Part shown: positions 45,001-52,737 of the stretch, one piece after another
Layout of the letters: each line of letters begins with the position of its first letter
How positions within the stretch are numbered: the first letter of the stretch is position 1
Origin: an uncultured Devosia sp.
GTDB lineage: Bacteria; Pseudomonadota; Alphaproteobacteria; Rhizobiales; Devosiaceae
Assembly (NCBI RefSeq): GCF_913055165.1
Contig: NZ_CAJXJS010000012.1
Location: 1-64,000, forward strand
Length of the DNA stretch: 64,000 bases
Direction: 5' to 3'
Translations under genes and position numbers: made by a program
The notes under the pieces: model-generated
What the model saw: the letters and a program-made list of their open reading frames with translations, nothing else
Told to the model about the DNA's origin: nothing
Databases searched by the model: none

Positions 45001-45115
45001 TGCCGAAATCGTCAACCTGCTCGAGCAAAAGGGACAGCGACTGACTATCGCAGATGGTGCGGTAACGCTGCGCTTTGCGCCGTTCCAGATTGTAACGCTC
45101 AAGCTCACTGCCTGA
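42017..45115 (+). CDS. Glycoside hydrolase family 38 alpha-mannosidase
   Basis: A 1032-residue class II alpha-mannosidase. An N-terminal beta domain (about 1-230) is followed by the catalytic barrel with metal-binding VTGHTHIDVAWLW (about residues 234-246) and the nucleophile region FWLPDTFGYSAALPQ (about 349-363). Further signatures are THKLSWNDTNRMPNETFHWEGIDGS, YGHGDGGGGPTREML and LNQFHDILPGSSI, then the long beta-sandwich C-terminus. There is no signal peptide, so it acts in the cytoplasm on imported oligosaccharides, releasing mannose. It fits the importer encoded upstream. Confidence 0.95.
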   Translation: MRIEKLDHLLARLRSRIFQRLDTTLPLRFRRGLPEERSRIVGQDPANWQAVDPELVWGEPESYFWFATRFELPEAAAGRRVFLKVDAQFGNTRGRSDPQCLVRVNGKIAQGVDGNHQELLLSEDGLAGEVFDILLEAGTIEDRRQHGMAMGLMLHDPLVEKVFYDLSVPLNVARLLAADDPRRHFILTRVDRALREVDFRPGDAERFAASLRRAEAIGAEIYAAADFEEKPVITVTGHTHIDVAWLWRIRETRQKMARSMSTALALMEQYPDYRFMYNQGVLLDYLSEDYPEVFERLRGQVKTGRFEIEGALWLEPDANITNGESFVRHILHGIAYHQETFGVTPRIFWLPDTFGYSAALPQLMKLSDVDVFITHKLSWNDTNRMPNETFHWEGIDGSTVAAYFLTTQNYDSKSIGTTYCPDLKPTHVMGTWRRHGQQDLNKELFLVYGHGDGGGGPTREMLENIRRMEQGIPGCPAVRHEHMWPFFERLLGRMAERPQDYPTWVGELYLEYHRGTLTSVAKNKRNNRRAEQILREIEALAVLAEQRAGMTYPARELHELWRIVLLNQFHDILPGSSIGAVFDDSDRDYADFFGRAETLRAELGGNLVSQGEFALFNALGRLRDGLIEIEADAPHTVTTGGADLATQTLHLADGSTCQGVPVRDLAPLALTPVKLAAGAAAAGSADLNVSTSVLENSLIAARFDAKGRIVSLVDKRCQRELIPQGEVANRFQAYRDMPVEYDAWDIDESFEDQVWDIDELVSAEVVETGPYRAAIRFEWRYEGSRLAQVVSLEAGSDQLGFDSYVDWHEHDTLVKTAFPLDLLVRESTAEIQFGHVRRPAHRNTSWDQARFETVMHRWVDLSEPDFGVAMLNDCKYGYDVVGSTLRLTVLKSPTYPWPMADQGEHRFRYALVVHHGLLDSDIPGRAEAYNLPLRLVAGAAKGQVDTGSALRLDGKGVTLEALKKSESGEGIVVRLWETHGRANEAVLHLPAGITNAEIVNLLEQKGQRLTIADGAVTLRFAPFQIVTLKLTA

Positions 45116-45137
45116 CCACAACGGCCCAGGAGACCTG

Positions 45138-46250
45138 ATGATGATCCCTCCGCTCCCCGACACGTTGCCGGCCCCCGAAACATTCTCGCAAGGGGTATGG
45201 GTCAAGGGCGACTGGCACCTGCACTCCCGGCACAGCACCGATTCCACGAATAATCCGCAGTCCAAGATCATCGGCTTTGCCGAGCGCATGGGTTTTGACT
45301 ACCTCGCGATCACCGACCACGACGTGCATGTGATGGGGGCGGTGGCCCACCACACCTGGGCCGATCCGGAATTCCGGTCTGACAGCGTGTTGCTGTTCTA
45401 TGGCGCGGAACTGACGGCGCCGCGCGGGCATATCAACATTCTCTCGTCAGACCCCTATGATCATCAGCGCGTTTTCGATGCGCGCGATGACCGGGACTGG
45501 AACCTGCTCAAGCTCAAGCAGGAACTGGGGGTGCATATGTCGGCCAACCATCCCAGCACTAAGAACCATTACGGCTTTTCCTTCGACCTGGCGGATTCGG
45601 TTGAAATCTGGAACGGCTGCGTGTGGCCCAAGAATATTCCCGGCGTTCGCATCTGGGATGACATGCTGCTATCCGGGCGCATGCTGGGGGCACGTGGGGG
45701 CAGTGATGCCCATCATGGCGTACCCGACCGGCCAGACCAGATCGTGCCGCAAACCGTGGAGGCCACGTCCAATTATGTCGGCACGCCGACGACCTGGATA
45801 TTTGCCGCCGAGCGCAGCAAGCCGGCCATTCTGCAGGCCCTGGAACAGGGGCGCGCCTCGGTCAGTTCCAACCCCTATAATCCGCGGGTCGAGCTCTATG
45901 CCGATACGGACGGGGACGGGGTGATGGACATGATGATGGGCGACAATGTCAAACCCGATGGGCGGGAGGTGCGGTTCGAGGTGCGCCTGGTGGGCGGCGG
46001 CATTGCCGGCGCCAATTATGCCGTGCGGGTGATCAAGAACCGGAGCCCATTTGCCAGCCTGGTGACGGATGCGGACACGCGCAGCGTGCAATTCACCGAT
46101 ACGCCAGGGATTGGCGAGCGCAACTATTATCGGGTGGAGATCGAAGGACCGCAGGCGCCATATCCGGAAGTGCCCAATTCCATGGCGCAGAGCCAGAACA
46201 TGGTGGCGCTCTCAAACCCGCTCTATTTCAACTACAATCCTGCCTTCTAA
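45138..46250 (+). CDS. PHP-domain metallohydrolase (CehA/McbA-like)
   Basis: A 370-residue PHP-fold protein. Metal-binding motifs are GDWHLHSRHS (His27, His29) and YLAITDHDVH, with HPSTKNHYGF and GGSDAHHGVP further on. The last 100 residues form a separate beta-rich segment (VRFEVRLVGGGIAGANYAVRVIK). CehA-type proteins hydrolyse phosphoesters or related bonds; the natural substrate here is unknown and may be a phosphorylated or branched glycan. CAGGAGA lies before the ATG. It is the last gene of the operon and overlaps the convergent FAD oxidase gene by 4 bases. Confidence 0.8.
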   Translation: MMIPPLPDTLPAPETFSQGVWVKGDWHLHSRHSTDSTNNPQSKIIGFAERMGFDYLAITDHDVHVMGAVAHHTWADPEFRSDSVLLFYGAELTAPRGHINILSSDPYDHQRVFDARDDRDWNLLKLKQELGVHMSANHPSTKNHYGFSFDLADSVEIWNGCVWPKNIPGVRIWDDMLLSGRMLGARGGSDAHHGVPDRPDQIVPQTVEATSNYVGTPTTWIFAAERSKPAILQALEQGRASVSSNPYNPRVELYADTDGDGVMDMMMGDNVKPDGREVRFEVRLVGGGIAGANYAVRVIKNRSPFASLVTDADTRSVQFTDTPGIGERNYYRVEIEGPQAPYPEVPNSMAQSQNMVALSNPLYFNYNPAF

Positions 46251-47551
46251 ATCCCAAGCTTGTCCTTGAGTGCGTACCACCAAGAGCCGAGCGTGGAATA
46301 TTGCGCGCGGAACATACGACCGCCGGGGAAGGGGATCCAGGGCAGGCTGGCGAAGGTGTCAAAACGGGTCATGTCACCGCGTACGGCTTCGGAGAGGATG
46401 CGCCCGAAAAGGTGCGAGCCGGTGACGCCGTGGCCGGAATAGCCATGGGCGAAATAGACGTTCTTGCCCAAGCGGCCCAATTGCGGAACGCGCGAGAAGG
46501 AGAGGGCGAAATTGCCGCTCCAGGCATAGTCGATCTTCACGTCCCGCAGCTGAGGGAAGACTTTGTCGAGGTTCGGCCTCAGCTTGGCGACAACGTCGGC
46601 GGGATCGGTGCCGCCATAGACCACCCCACCGCCGAAAATCAGGCGATGATCGGCCGAGAGACGGAAATAGTCGAGAATATAGCGGACATCCTCGACGCAC
46701 ATGCCGGTGGGCAGAAGGGCGTTGGCGCGGTCTTCGCCGAGCGGTTCGGTCGCCATCATCTGGGTGGAAACGGGCATGACGCGGGCGGTCAGCTCGGGCA
46801 CGACATTGCCCAGATAGGCATTGCCGCAGATCAGCGCAGTCCTGGCGCGGAGCTGCCCCCCGGCCACGTGGACCGTGGCACCGGAGGCGTCCTGCTCGAC
46901 CCGGATGACGGGTGAGTGCTCGAAAATGGTGCCGCCAAGGCTTTCAAAGGCCGCCGCTTCCCCCAAGGCCAGATTGAGCGGGTGCATATGGGCGCCCGAA
47001 TGGTCGATCATGCCGCCTTCATAGACGGTCGAGCCGATATGCTGGCGGATCTGGTTCTTGTCGAGCAGTTCATGGTCGTTCATGCCATGGGAGGCCCAGA
47101 GGTCCTTTTTGGCCTTAAGCTCTTCCATGTGCTTGGGCGTATAGGCCGCGTAGATATTGCCGCGCCTGAGGTCGCACTGGATGCCATAACGCTCAATGCG
47201 GTCATAGATGATGCCCGCGCCTTCCTGCAGCAGGCCGCCGACGAAGTTGGCCGTCTGCTGGCCATAGCGGCGCTGGATCGTGCCCAGGCTGGCGTTGAGG
47301 CCGTTGACGACCTGGCCGCCATTGCGACCCGAGGCGCCCCAACCCACTTCGGCGCCTTCGACAACCACGACCCTGAAGCCGTGTTCGGCAAGGCTGATGG
47401 CCGCCGAGAGGCCGGAATAGCCGGCGCCAACCACGCAGATGTCTGCCTCGACGCTGCCTTCGAGCCGCACCGGCTGGCGGATGATGTTGCGGGAGGCGGC
47501 GTAATAGCTTGGTGGATAGGCGCCGTCTCCGGCATAGGACGCGTCAGCCAT
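46247..47551 (-). CDS. FAD-dependent amine oxidase (DAO family, gamma-glutamylputrescine oxidase type)
   Basis: A 434-residue DAO-family flavoprotein. The FAD-binding Rossmann motif ADICVVGAGYSGLSAAISLAEHGFRVVVVE is near residues 33-62 and WGASGRNGGQVVNG near 70-83. The C-terminal FAD contact reads VYFAHGYSGHGVTGSHLFGRILSEAV. PuuB-type enzymes oxidise a gamma-glutamylated amine to the aldehyde, releasing ammonia and H2O2. Its start overlaps the stop of the glutamine-synthetase-like gene (TGATG), and the pair plus an aldehyde dehydrogenase matches the PuuA-PuuB-PuuC set. The exact amine is not known. Confidence 0.82.
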   Translation of the reverse strand: MADASYAGDGAYPPSYYAASRNIIRQPVRLEGSVEADICVVGAGYSGLSAAISLAEHGFRVVVVEGAEVGWGASGRNGGQVVNGLNASLGTIQRRYGQQTANFVGGLLQEGAGIIYDRIERYGIQCDLRRGNIYAAYTPKHMEELKAKKDLWASHGMNDHELLDKNQIRQHIGSTVYEGGMIDHSGAHMHPLNLALGEAAAFESLGGTIFEHSPVIRVEQDASGATVHVAGGQLRARTALICGNAYLGNVVPELTARVMPVSTQMMATEPLGEDRANALLPTGMCVEDVRYILDYFRLSADHRLIFGGGVVYGGTDPADVVAKLRPNLDKVFPQLRDVKIDYAWSGNFALSFSRVPQLGRLGKNVYFAHGYSGHGVTGSHLFGRILSEAVRGDMTRFDTFASLPWIPFPGGRMFRAQYSTLGSWWYALKDKLGI

Positions 47552-48912
47552 CAGATGGCCTCCAGATAGGCAGAGAATTCAAGGTCGGTGACCTGGGAGG
47601 CAAAGCCGGCGATCTCCTGGCGCTTGCAGGCGACGAACATGGATTGCAGAGCATTGTCGAAGATGCGCGGCACCATGTCCCCATCCTCGAAAGCGTTCAC
47701 GGCGGATGCCCAGTCGGCGGGCAGTTTGGGCAGGCGCTCGGAATAGGCCCGGCCCTTGAAAGGCTTGGGCGGCTTGATCTGGTCTTCGATGCCGACCAGG
47801 GCGGCGCCGAGGATGCCGGCCAGCACCAGATAGGGATTGGCGTCGGCACCCGAGACGCGGTGTTCGATGCGCCGCGCCTTGGGATTGCCGCCGGGAATGC
47901 GCACGGCGGTGGTGCGGTTTTCGTAACCCCAGGATATGGCGCTGGGCGCGTGGGTGTCGGGCCGCAACCGGCGATAGGAATTGAAATGGGGCGCGAAGAG
48001 CAGGGTGGTTTCGGCCATGCCGGCGAGCAAGCCACCGACCGCATGATGCATCACCTCCGAACCGCTCTCGGTGCCGTCGTCAAAGACATTGTTGCCGGCG
48101 GCGTCGTTGAGGCTGAAATGCACATGGAAGCCATTGCCCGAGCGGGCGCCATAGGGCTTGGCCATGAAGGTGGCGACGAGATTATGCTTGCGCGCGACGC
48201 CCTTGACGATGCGCTTGAACAGCACCGCATCGTCGGCGGCCTTGAGGCCGTTGGTGTGCAGGAGATTGATCTCGAACTGGCCGATGCCGTTTTCCGCGAC
48301 CGCGGTATCGGCGGGCACGTTCTGCTGCCGGCATTGCTGGTACACGTCCCGGAAGAACTCGCCGAAATCCTCAAGCTCATCGAGTGAGAGAATGGCATCG
48401 GAGTCCAGGCGCTTGCCGGTATAGGGGGAGATGGGGGGCTGGGCGGAGTCCGGATCGGGGTCGACCAGATAGAATTCGAGTTCGGTCGCCACGACCGGTT
48501 CGAGTCCCAGTTCGGCGTAGCGGCGCAGCACATGGGCGAGGGCCTGGCGCGGGTCGCCGAGGAAGGGAGTGCGCGCATCCTGGAACAGCCAGAGCGGGAT
48601 CATGGCGCTCGGGCGGGTGGTCCAGTTGATGGGCAGGGCGCCGCGCCCGGTGGGGCTGCAGATGCCGTCGGTATCGCCGGACGAAAAGACCATGGGATTG
48701 CCCATGATGTCTTCCCCCCAGACATCCACCCCGACAATGGAGAGGGGCATGCGGATGCCGTTTTCGGCCACGCGCTGCGCCTGATCGATGGGAATGCGCT
48801 TGCCGCGCAGGATGCCGTTGAGATCACATACGGCGGTGTGCAGGACTTCGATCTGTGGGTTATCCGCAAGCCAGGAGACGATATCTTCGTTTGCGGTCGG
48901 ATCGGAACTCAT
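47551..48912 (-). CDS. Glutamine synthetase family ligase (gamma-glutamyl-amine synthetase type)
   Basis: A 453-residue type III-like glutamine synthetase. Visible family motifs are ATELEFYLVDP (Glu of the metal site), ENGIGQFEINLLHTNG, FMAKPYGARSGNGFHVHFSLND (ATP/metal site) and GADANPYLVLAGILGAALVGIE. The adenylylation tyrosine region of GlnA is absent. With the coupled FAD oxidase downstream and the divergent aldehyde dehydrogenase, it most likely activates an amine such as putrescine or another monoamine by glutamylation. No PuuD-type hydrolase is visible in the window. Confidence 0.85.
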   Translation of the reverse strand: MSSDPTANEDIVSWLADNPQIEVLHTAVCDLNGILRGKRIPIDQAQRVAENGIRMPLSIVGVDVWGEDIMGNPMVFSSGDTDGICSPTGRGALPINWTTRPSAMIPLWLFQDARTPFLGDPRQALAHVLRRYAELGLEPVVATELEFYLVDPDPDSAQPPISPYTGKRLDSDAILSLDELEDFGEFFRDVYQQCRQQNVPADTAVAENGIGQFEINLLHTNGLKAADDAVLFKRIVKGVARKHNLVATFMAKPYGARSGNGFHVHFSLNDAAGNNVFDDGTESGSEVMHHAVGGLLAGMAETTLLFAPHFNSYRRLRPDTHAPSAISWGYENRTTAVRIPGGNPKARRIEHRVSGADANPYLVLAGILGAALVGIEDQIKPPKPFKGRAYSERLPKLPADWASAVNAFEDGDMVPRIFDNALQSMFVACKRQEIAGFASQVTDLEFSAYLEAI

Positions 48913-49037
48913 GCCTGTGCGTCGCCCTTTTTGTGTGACATAGCATCAGACTAGCAGGTGCTGACGCGTTGCGGGAGGCCGTGCTGAAAGATTGCGGATG
49001 TGGCGCAGGGGCGCCCGGACGAGCGGAGACAATTGGC

Positions 49038-50465
49038 ATGGGTGAGATGAACACGCGCCTGTTTATCGATGGCGCTTTTGTCGCCGGCGAGGGCCAGGTG
49101 GAAACTGCCTTCGAGCCAGCGCTGGGCAAGCCGCTGGCGGAAGTGGCCTCGGCCAGCGATGCGCAGATCGAGGCTGCCGTGACCGCTGCGGACAGCGCCT
49201 ATCGCGACTGGTCGAAGCGCACGCCGCGCGAGCGCAGCGCTGCCCTTTTGGCCATTGCCGACGCCATTGAAGCGCGGGCCGACCAGTTGGCCTTGGTGGA
49301 ATCGCGCAATGCCGGCAAACCGCTGCGCTTCGTCAAGGCGGCCGAACTGGTCAATGTGGCAGATGTGTTCCGCTTCTACGGTACGGCGATCCGCAACATG
49401 CCGGCACCAGCGGCCGGCAATTATCGCTCGCCGAACCGGGTGAGCATGGTGCGGCGCGATCCGATTGGCGTCGTCGCCCAGATCGCACCCTGGAACTACC
49501 CGCTGTTGATGGCGGCCTGGAAGATCGCGCCGGCGATTGCAGCGGGCAATGCGGTGGTCATCAAGCCTTCGGAAATGACGCCGCTGAGCCTTCTGGTGCT
49601 GAGCGAGATTTTTGCGGATATCCTGCCCGCGGGCGTCGTCAACGTGATCTGTGGGAATGGCCCGGATGTCGGAAACAGGCTGATCTCGCATGATCTGGTG
49701 CGGATGATCTCGCTGACCGGCGATGTGCGGACCGGCCGGGCAGTGTTGCAGGCGGCAGCCGGCAACAGGATCAAGCGTACACATCTGGAACTGGGCGGCA
49801 AGGCGCCGGTGATCGTGTGCGCGGATGCCGACCTGGACAAGCTGGTCGAAACCCTGCGCGAGGCGAGCTTTTACAATGCCGGCCAGGATTGTACCGCGGC
49901 TTGCCGCATCTTTGCCCATGCCGATGTGGTGCAGGGCCTGACCGACCGGCTGGAAGCCATGGTGGGCACGCTGGTCTATGGCCGCCCCGAACGGGACGAT
50001 GTGGAGTTCGGCCCGGTGATCAGCCAGCGGCAGCTGGAGCGGGTGGACGGCTTCGTCACGCGGGCGCGGCAGGAGGGTTTCGAGGTGATGCAGGGGGCAG
50101 CGCCGGAGGCCGAGGGCTATTTCTTTGCGCCGACGCTGGTGGCTGCGCCTATCGAGGCGGAAATCGTGCAGAAGGAAGTGTTCGGGCCGGTGCTGAGCAT
50201 CACGCCCTTTGCCGATGAGCAACAGGCGGTGGACTGGGCCAATGCCTCAGAATACGGGCTGGGCTCATCGGTGTGGTCGCGGAACGGCAGCCAGGCCATG
50301 GCTATTGCCAATGCGCTCGAATATGGCGTCACCTGGGTCAACACGCATGGCGTCATGGCTACGGAAATGCCCCATGGCGGCATGAAGAATTCCGGCTATG
50401 GGTCCGATCTCTCCATGCAGTCGCTGATCGACTATACGCAGATCCGCCATATCATGATCGAATAG
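49038..50465 (+). CDS. NAD(P)-dependent aldehyde dehydrogenase
   Basis: A 475-residue aldehyde dehydrogenase. It shows IAPWNYPLLMAAWKIAPAIAAGNAVVIKPSE, the general-base glutamate in LELGGKAPVI, and catalytic Cys285 in NAGQDCTAACR. Closest reading is the gamma-aminobutyraldehyde/betaine aldehyde group. ATG 49038 has GGAG 9 bases upstream; ATG 49047 is also possible, and an open frame from 48969 lacks a ribosome site. It is divergent from the glutamine-synthetase-like gene across 125 bases, and probably oxidises the aldehyde made by the FAD oxidase. Confidence 0.88.
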   Translation: MGEMNTRLFIDGAFVAGEGQVETAFEPALGKPLAEVASASDAQIEAAVTAADSAYRDWSKRTPRERSAALLAIADAIEARADQLALVESRNAGKPLRFVKAAELVNVADVFRFYGTAIRNMPAPAAGNYRSPNRVSMVRRDPIGVVAQIAPWNYPLLMAAWKIAPAIAAGNAVVIKPSEMTPLSLLVLSEIFADILPAGVVNVICGNGPDVGNRLISHDLVRMISLTGDVRTGRAVLQAAAGNRIKRTHLELGGKAPVIVCADADLDKLVETLREASFYNAGQDCTAACRIFAHADVVQGLTDRLEAMVGTLVYGRPERDDVEFGPVISQRQLERVDGFVTRARQEGFEVMQGAAPEAEGYFFAPTLVAAPIEAEIVQKEVFGPVLSITPFADEQQAVDWANASEYGLGSSVWSRNGSQAMAIANALEYGVTWVNTHGVMATEMPHGGMKNSGYGSDLSMQSLIDYTQIRHIMIE

Positions 50466-50485
50466 GCCTGCGGGTCCGAGCAGGG

Positions 50486-51328
50486 CTAGAGCCGGTAGAT
50501 GTGCCGGGCGTTGGCGTGGAGCAGCCTGTTCTGCTCGTCCTGGCTGGCGCCCTTGATAATCTCGCGTGTCGCGCCGACCCAGTCGGTCAGCGAGCCGCCG
50601 AGCGTGACGACCGGGTGGTCCGAACCCCAGACCACGCGATCCCATCCGAAGCTTTCGATAACATGCTCGACATAGGGGCGGAGCTGGTCGACCGACCAGC
50701 CGGGGCCAGCATAGGCCATGATGCCCGATATCTTGGCGTTGAGATTTTCCAGCTTTGCCAGCGCGGTGATGTTCTCCCGCCAGCTGCCGGGCTGCGACAG
50801 ATTGATATATTGCGCGCCGCAGTGATCGAGGATGAAGGTCACATCCGGACAGCGCCGGACCAGGGTCTCGCCGATGTGCAGCTTGTCGTGACGGACGACC
50901 AGATCGAAAGTGAGTTGGTGGCTGGCGAGCCGGCGGAGATTGTCCACGAACTGGGTGGACTGGCTCAGCTCGTCGGGGGCCTCGTGCAGGATGCGGCGCA
51001 GTCCCCTCACACCCGGGATGGCGGCGAGGCGCTCCAATTGTTGCGGGAAGTCTGCGTGCTCGGGCCGGCAGCCCGCAATGGCACCGGCAATGCCGTCGAG
51101 TTCCAGGACATGACGGGTCTCGGCTTCGATGTCGGCCTCGGCCACGTCAACTTCCATGTGCAGCGCTGCCTCAATGCCCAGGGGGCGGGCTTCTTCCAGG
51201 TAGGACTGGATGGTCCAGCGCCGGTCGAACGGGTGGCCAGTGGAGATCCAGGGATAGGTGAACCGCGTTGGATCGATGAGGTGCAGATGGGTGTCGATAA
51301 TTGGGATCATGGTCAGGTCTTTTGGCAT
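50486..51328 (-). CDS. Amidohydrolase family 2 lactonase-type hydrolase
   Basis: A 280-residue TIM-barrel metallohydrolase with IIDTHLHLIDP (HxH), FILDHCGAQYI and VVWGSDHPVVTLGG (the metal-binding Asp). It resembles L-fuconolactonase and 2-pyrone-4,6-dicarboxylate lactonase; the substrate is unknown. ATG 51328 is used; ATG 51310 (MIPIIDTH) is an alternative closer to the conserved part. It converges on the aldehyde dehydrogenase gene and stands alone as a transcription unit. Confidence 0.78.
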   Translation of the reverse strand: MPKDLTMIPIIDTHLHLIDPTRFTYPWISTGHPFDRRWTIQSYLEEARPLGIEAALHMEVDVAEADIEAETRHVLELDGIAGAIAGCRPEHADFPQQLERLAAIPGVRGLRRILHEAPDELSQSTQFVDNLRRLASHQLTFDLVVRHDKLHIGETLVRRCPDVTFILDHCGAQYINLSQPGSWRENITALAKLENLNAKISGIMAYAGPGWSVDQLRPYVEHVIESFGWDRVVWGSDHPVVTLGGSLTDWVGATREIIKGASQDEQNRLLHANARHIYRL

Positions 51329-51390
51329 CTTGGCCTGCCGATGGCCAGCAGGCCGTGGGGGTTTGAAGGCTGTTTCACCAAGGGATGCGA

Positions 51391-52737
51391 CTAGCGCCGG
51401 ACGCCGAGCCGGCTCATCTTTTCGCTTAGGGTTCGGCGCGGCACCTGCAGGGCCTCGGCGGCGGCGGCGATGGAATTGTCATGGCGGTCCAACTCAGCTT
51501 CGATCAGGTGCCGCTCATAGGCGGCGACGCGTTCCGCCAGGCTCGCGCCGGAAATTTGCGGGGTGCGTTGGCCCAGAATATCGCCGATGGAACGGCCTGT
51601 TGCCCCGAGGCCGAGGGCAAAGCGGTCGGCCGCCGCCTTGAGTTCACGCACATTGCCGGGCCAGCCATGGGCCAGAAGCGCATTGATGTCGGCGGGATGA
51701 AGGCCGGGCGCCGGGCGACCGAAGCGGCGAGAGGCTTCACCCAGAAAGTGGTGGAAGAGGATGACGCAGTCATCCCCGCGCTCGCGCAGGGGTGGCAGGT
51801 CCAGGGTCGCCATGTTCAGCCGGTAATAGAGGTCGGCGCGGAAGCGACCAGCCTGGCTCTCGGCGTTGAGATCGACCTTGGAGGCCGCAATGATGCGCAG
51901 GTCGAGCGGTATCTGCTTGTTGGAGCCGACGCGCTCGACGACGCGCTCCTGGATCACCCGCAGCACCTTGGCCTGCGCGAGCAGGGGCATGGATTCGATC
52001 TCATCGAGAAGCAGGGTGCCGCCATTGGCATATTCGAACTTGCCCACGCGCTGACCCGAAGCGCCGGTAAAGGCGCCTGATTCATGGCCAAACAGCTCGC
52101 TTTCGATCAGCTCAGCCGGAATGGCCGCACAGTTGACGGCGACAAAGGGTCCCTTGGCGCGCGGGGAGAAATCATGAAGACACCTGGCGACGACCTCCTT
52201 GCCGGTGCCGGTCTCTCCCAGAAGGATGAGGTCGGCCGGAATTGCGGCCAGCTCCAGTACTGATCGGCGGAGGTCCTGCATGACGGGCGAACTCCCCACC
52301 ATGCGGGTGGCCAGTTCATTCTCGCCGCCATCGAGTCTTCGGCGCAGATCGGCGAGTTCCCGCTTCAGCCGCGCCTGCTCGGCGGCGCGCGTGATGGAGT
52401 TGACCAGCTGATCGGGCACATAAGGCTTTTGCAGAAAATCGAAGGCACCGGCGCGCATGGCCTCCACAGCCATGGGGACGTCGCCATGGCCAGTGATCAA
52501 AATGACTTCGGTGGGTAGGCCTCGCTCGGCTATCGAACGGAGGAGGTCGAGGCCAGAGAGGCCGGGCATGCGCACGTCGGTGAGGACGACATGAGGGTGG
52601 CTGTCGTCAATGGCGGCGATGGCCTGGGTCGCGTCGCTGGCCGTTGTGGTCTGAAAGCCGGACAGACGCAGCCATTGTTCGAGCGCGGTGCGCACCATGT
52701 CTTCGTCGTCAACGATGAGGACCGAGGGGGTGGTCAT
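51391..52737 (-). CDS. dctD: Sigma-54-dependent response regulator (DctD-like)
   Basis: A 448-residue NtrC-family regulator. The receiver domain has phosphoacceptor Asp in HVVLTDVRMPG (about residue 53). The AAA+ domain has Walker A GETGTGKE, the sigma-54 contact loop HESGAFTGAS, and Walker B GGTLLLDEIESM. The C-terminal Fis-type helix-turn-helix is IAAAAEALQVPRRTLSEKMSRLGV. It overlaps the kinase gene by 4 bases (ATGA). A sigma-54 promoter and two palindromes lie upstream of the divergent tctCBA operon, so this is its likely activator. Confidence 0.9.
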   Translation of the reverse strand: MTTPSVLIVDDEDMVRTALEQWLRLSGFQTTTASDATQAIAAIDDSHPHVVLTDVRMPGLSGLDLLRSIAERGLPTEVILITGHGDVPMAVEAMRAGAFDFLQKPYVPDQLVNSITRAAEQARLKRELADLRRRLDGGENELATRMVGSSPVMQDLRRSVLELAAIPADLILLGETGTGKEVVARCLHDFSPRAKGPFVAVNCAAIPAELIESELFGHESGAFTGASGQRVGKFEYANGGTLLLDEIESMPLLAQAKVLRVIQERVVERVGSNKQIPLDLRIIAASKVDLNAESQAGRFRADLYYRLNMATLDLPPLRERGDDCVILFHHFLGEASRRFGRPAPGLHPADINALLAHGWPGNVRELKAAADRFALGLGATGRSIGDILGQRTPQISGASLAERVAAYERHLIEAELDRHDNSIAAAAEALQVPRRTLSEKMSRLGVRR

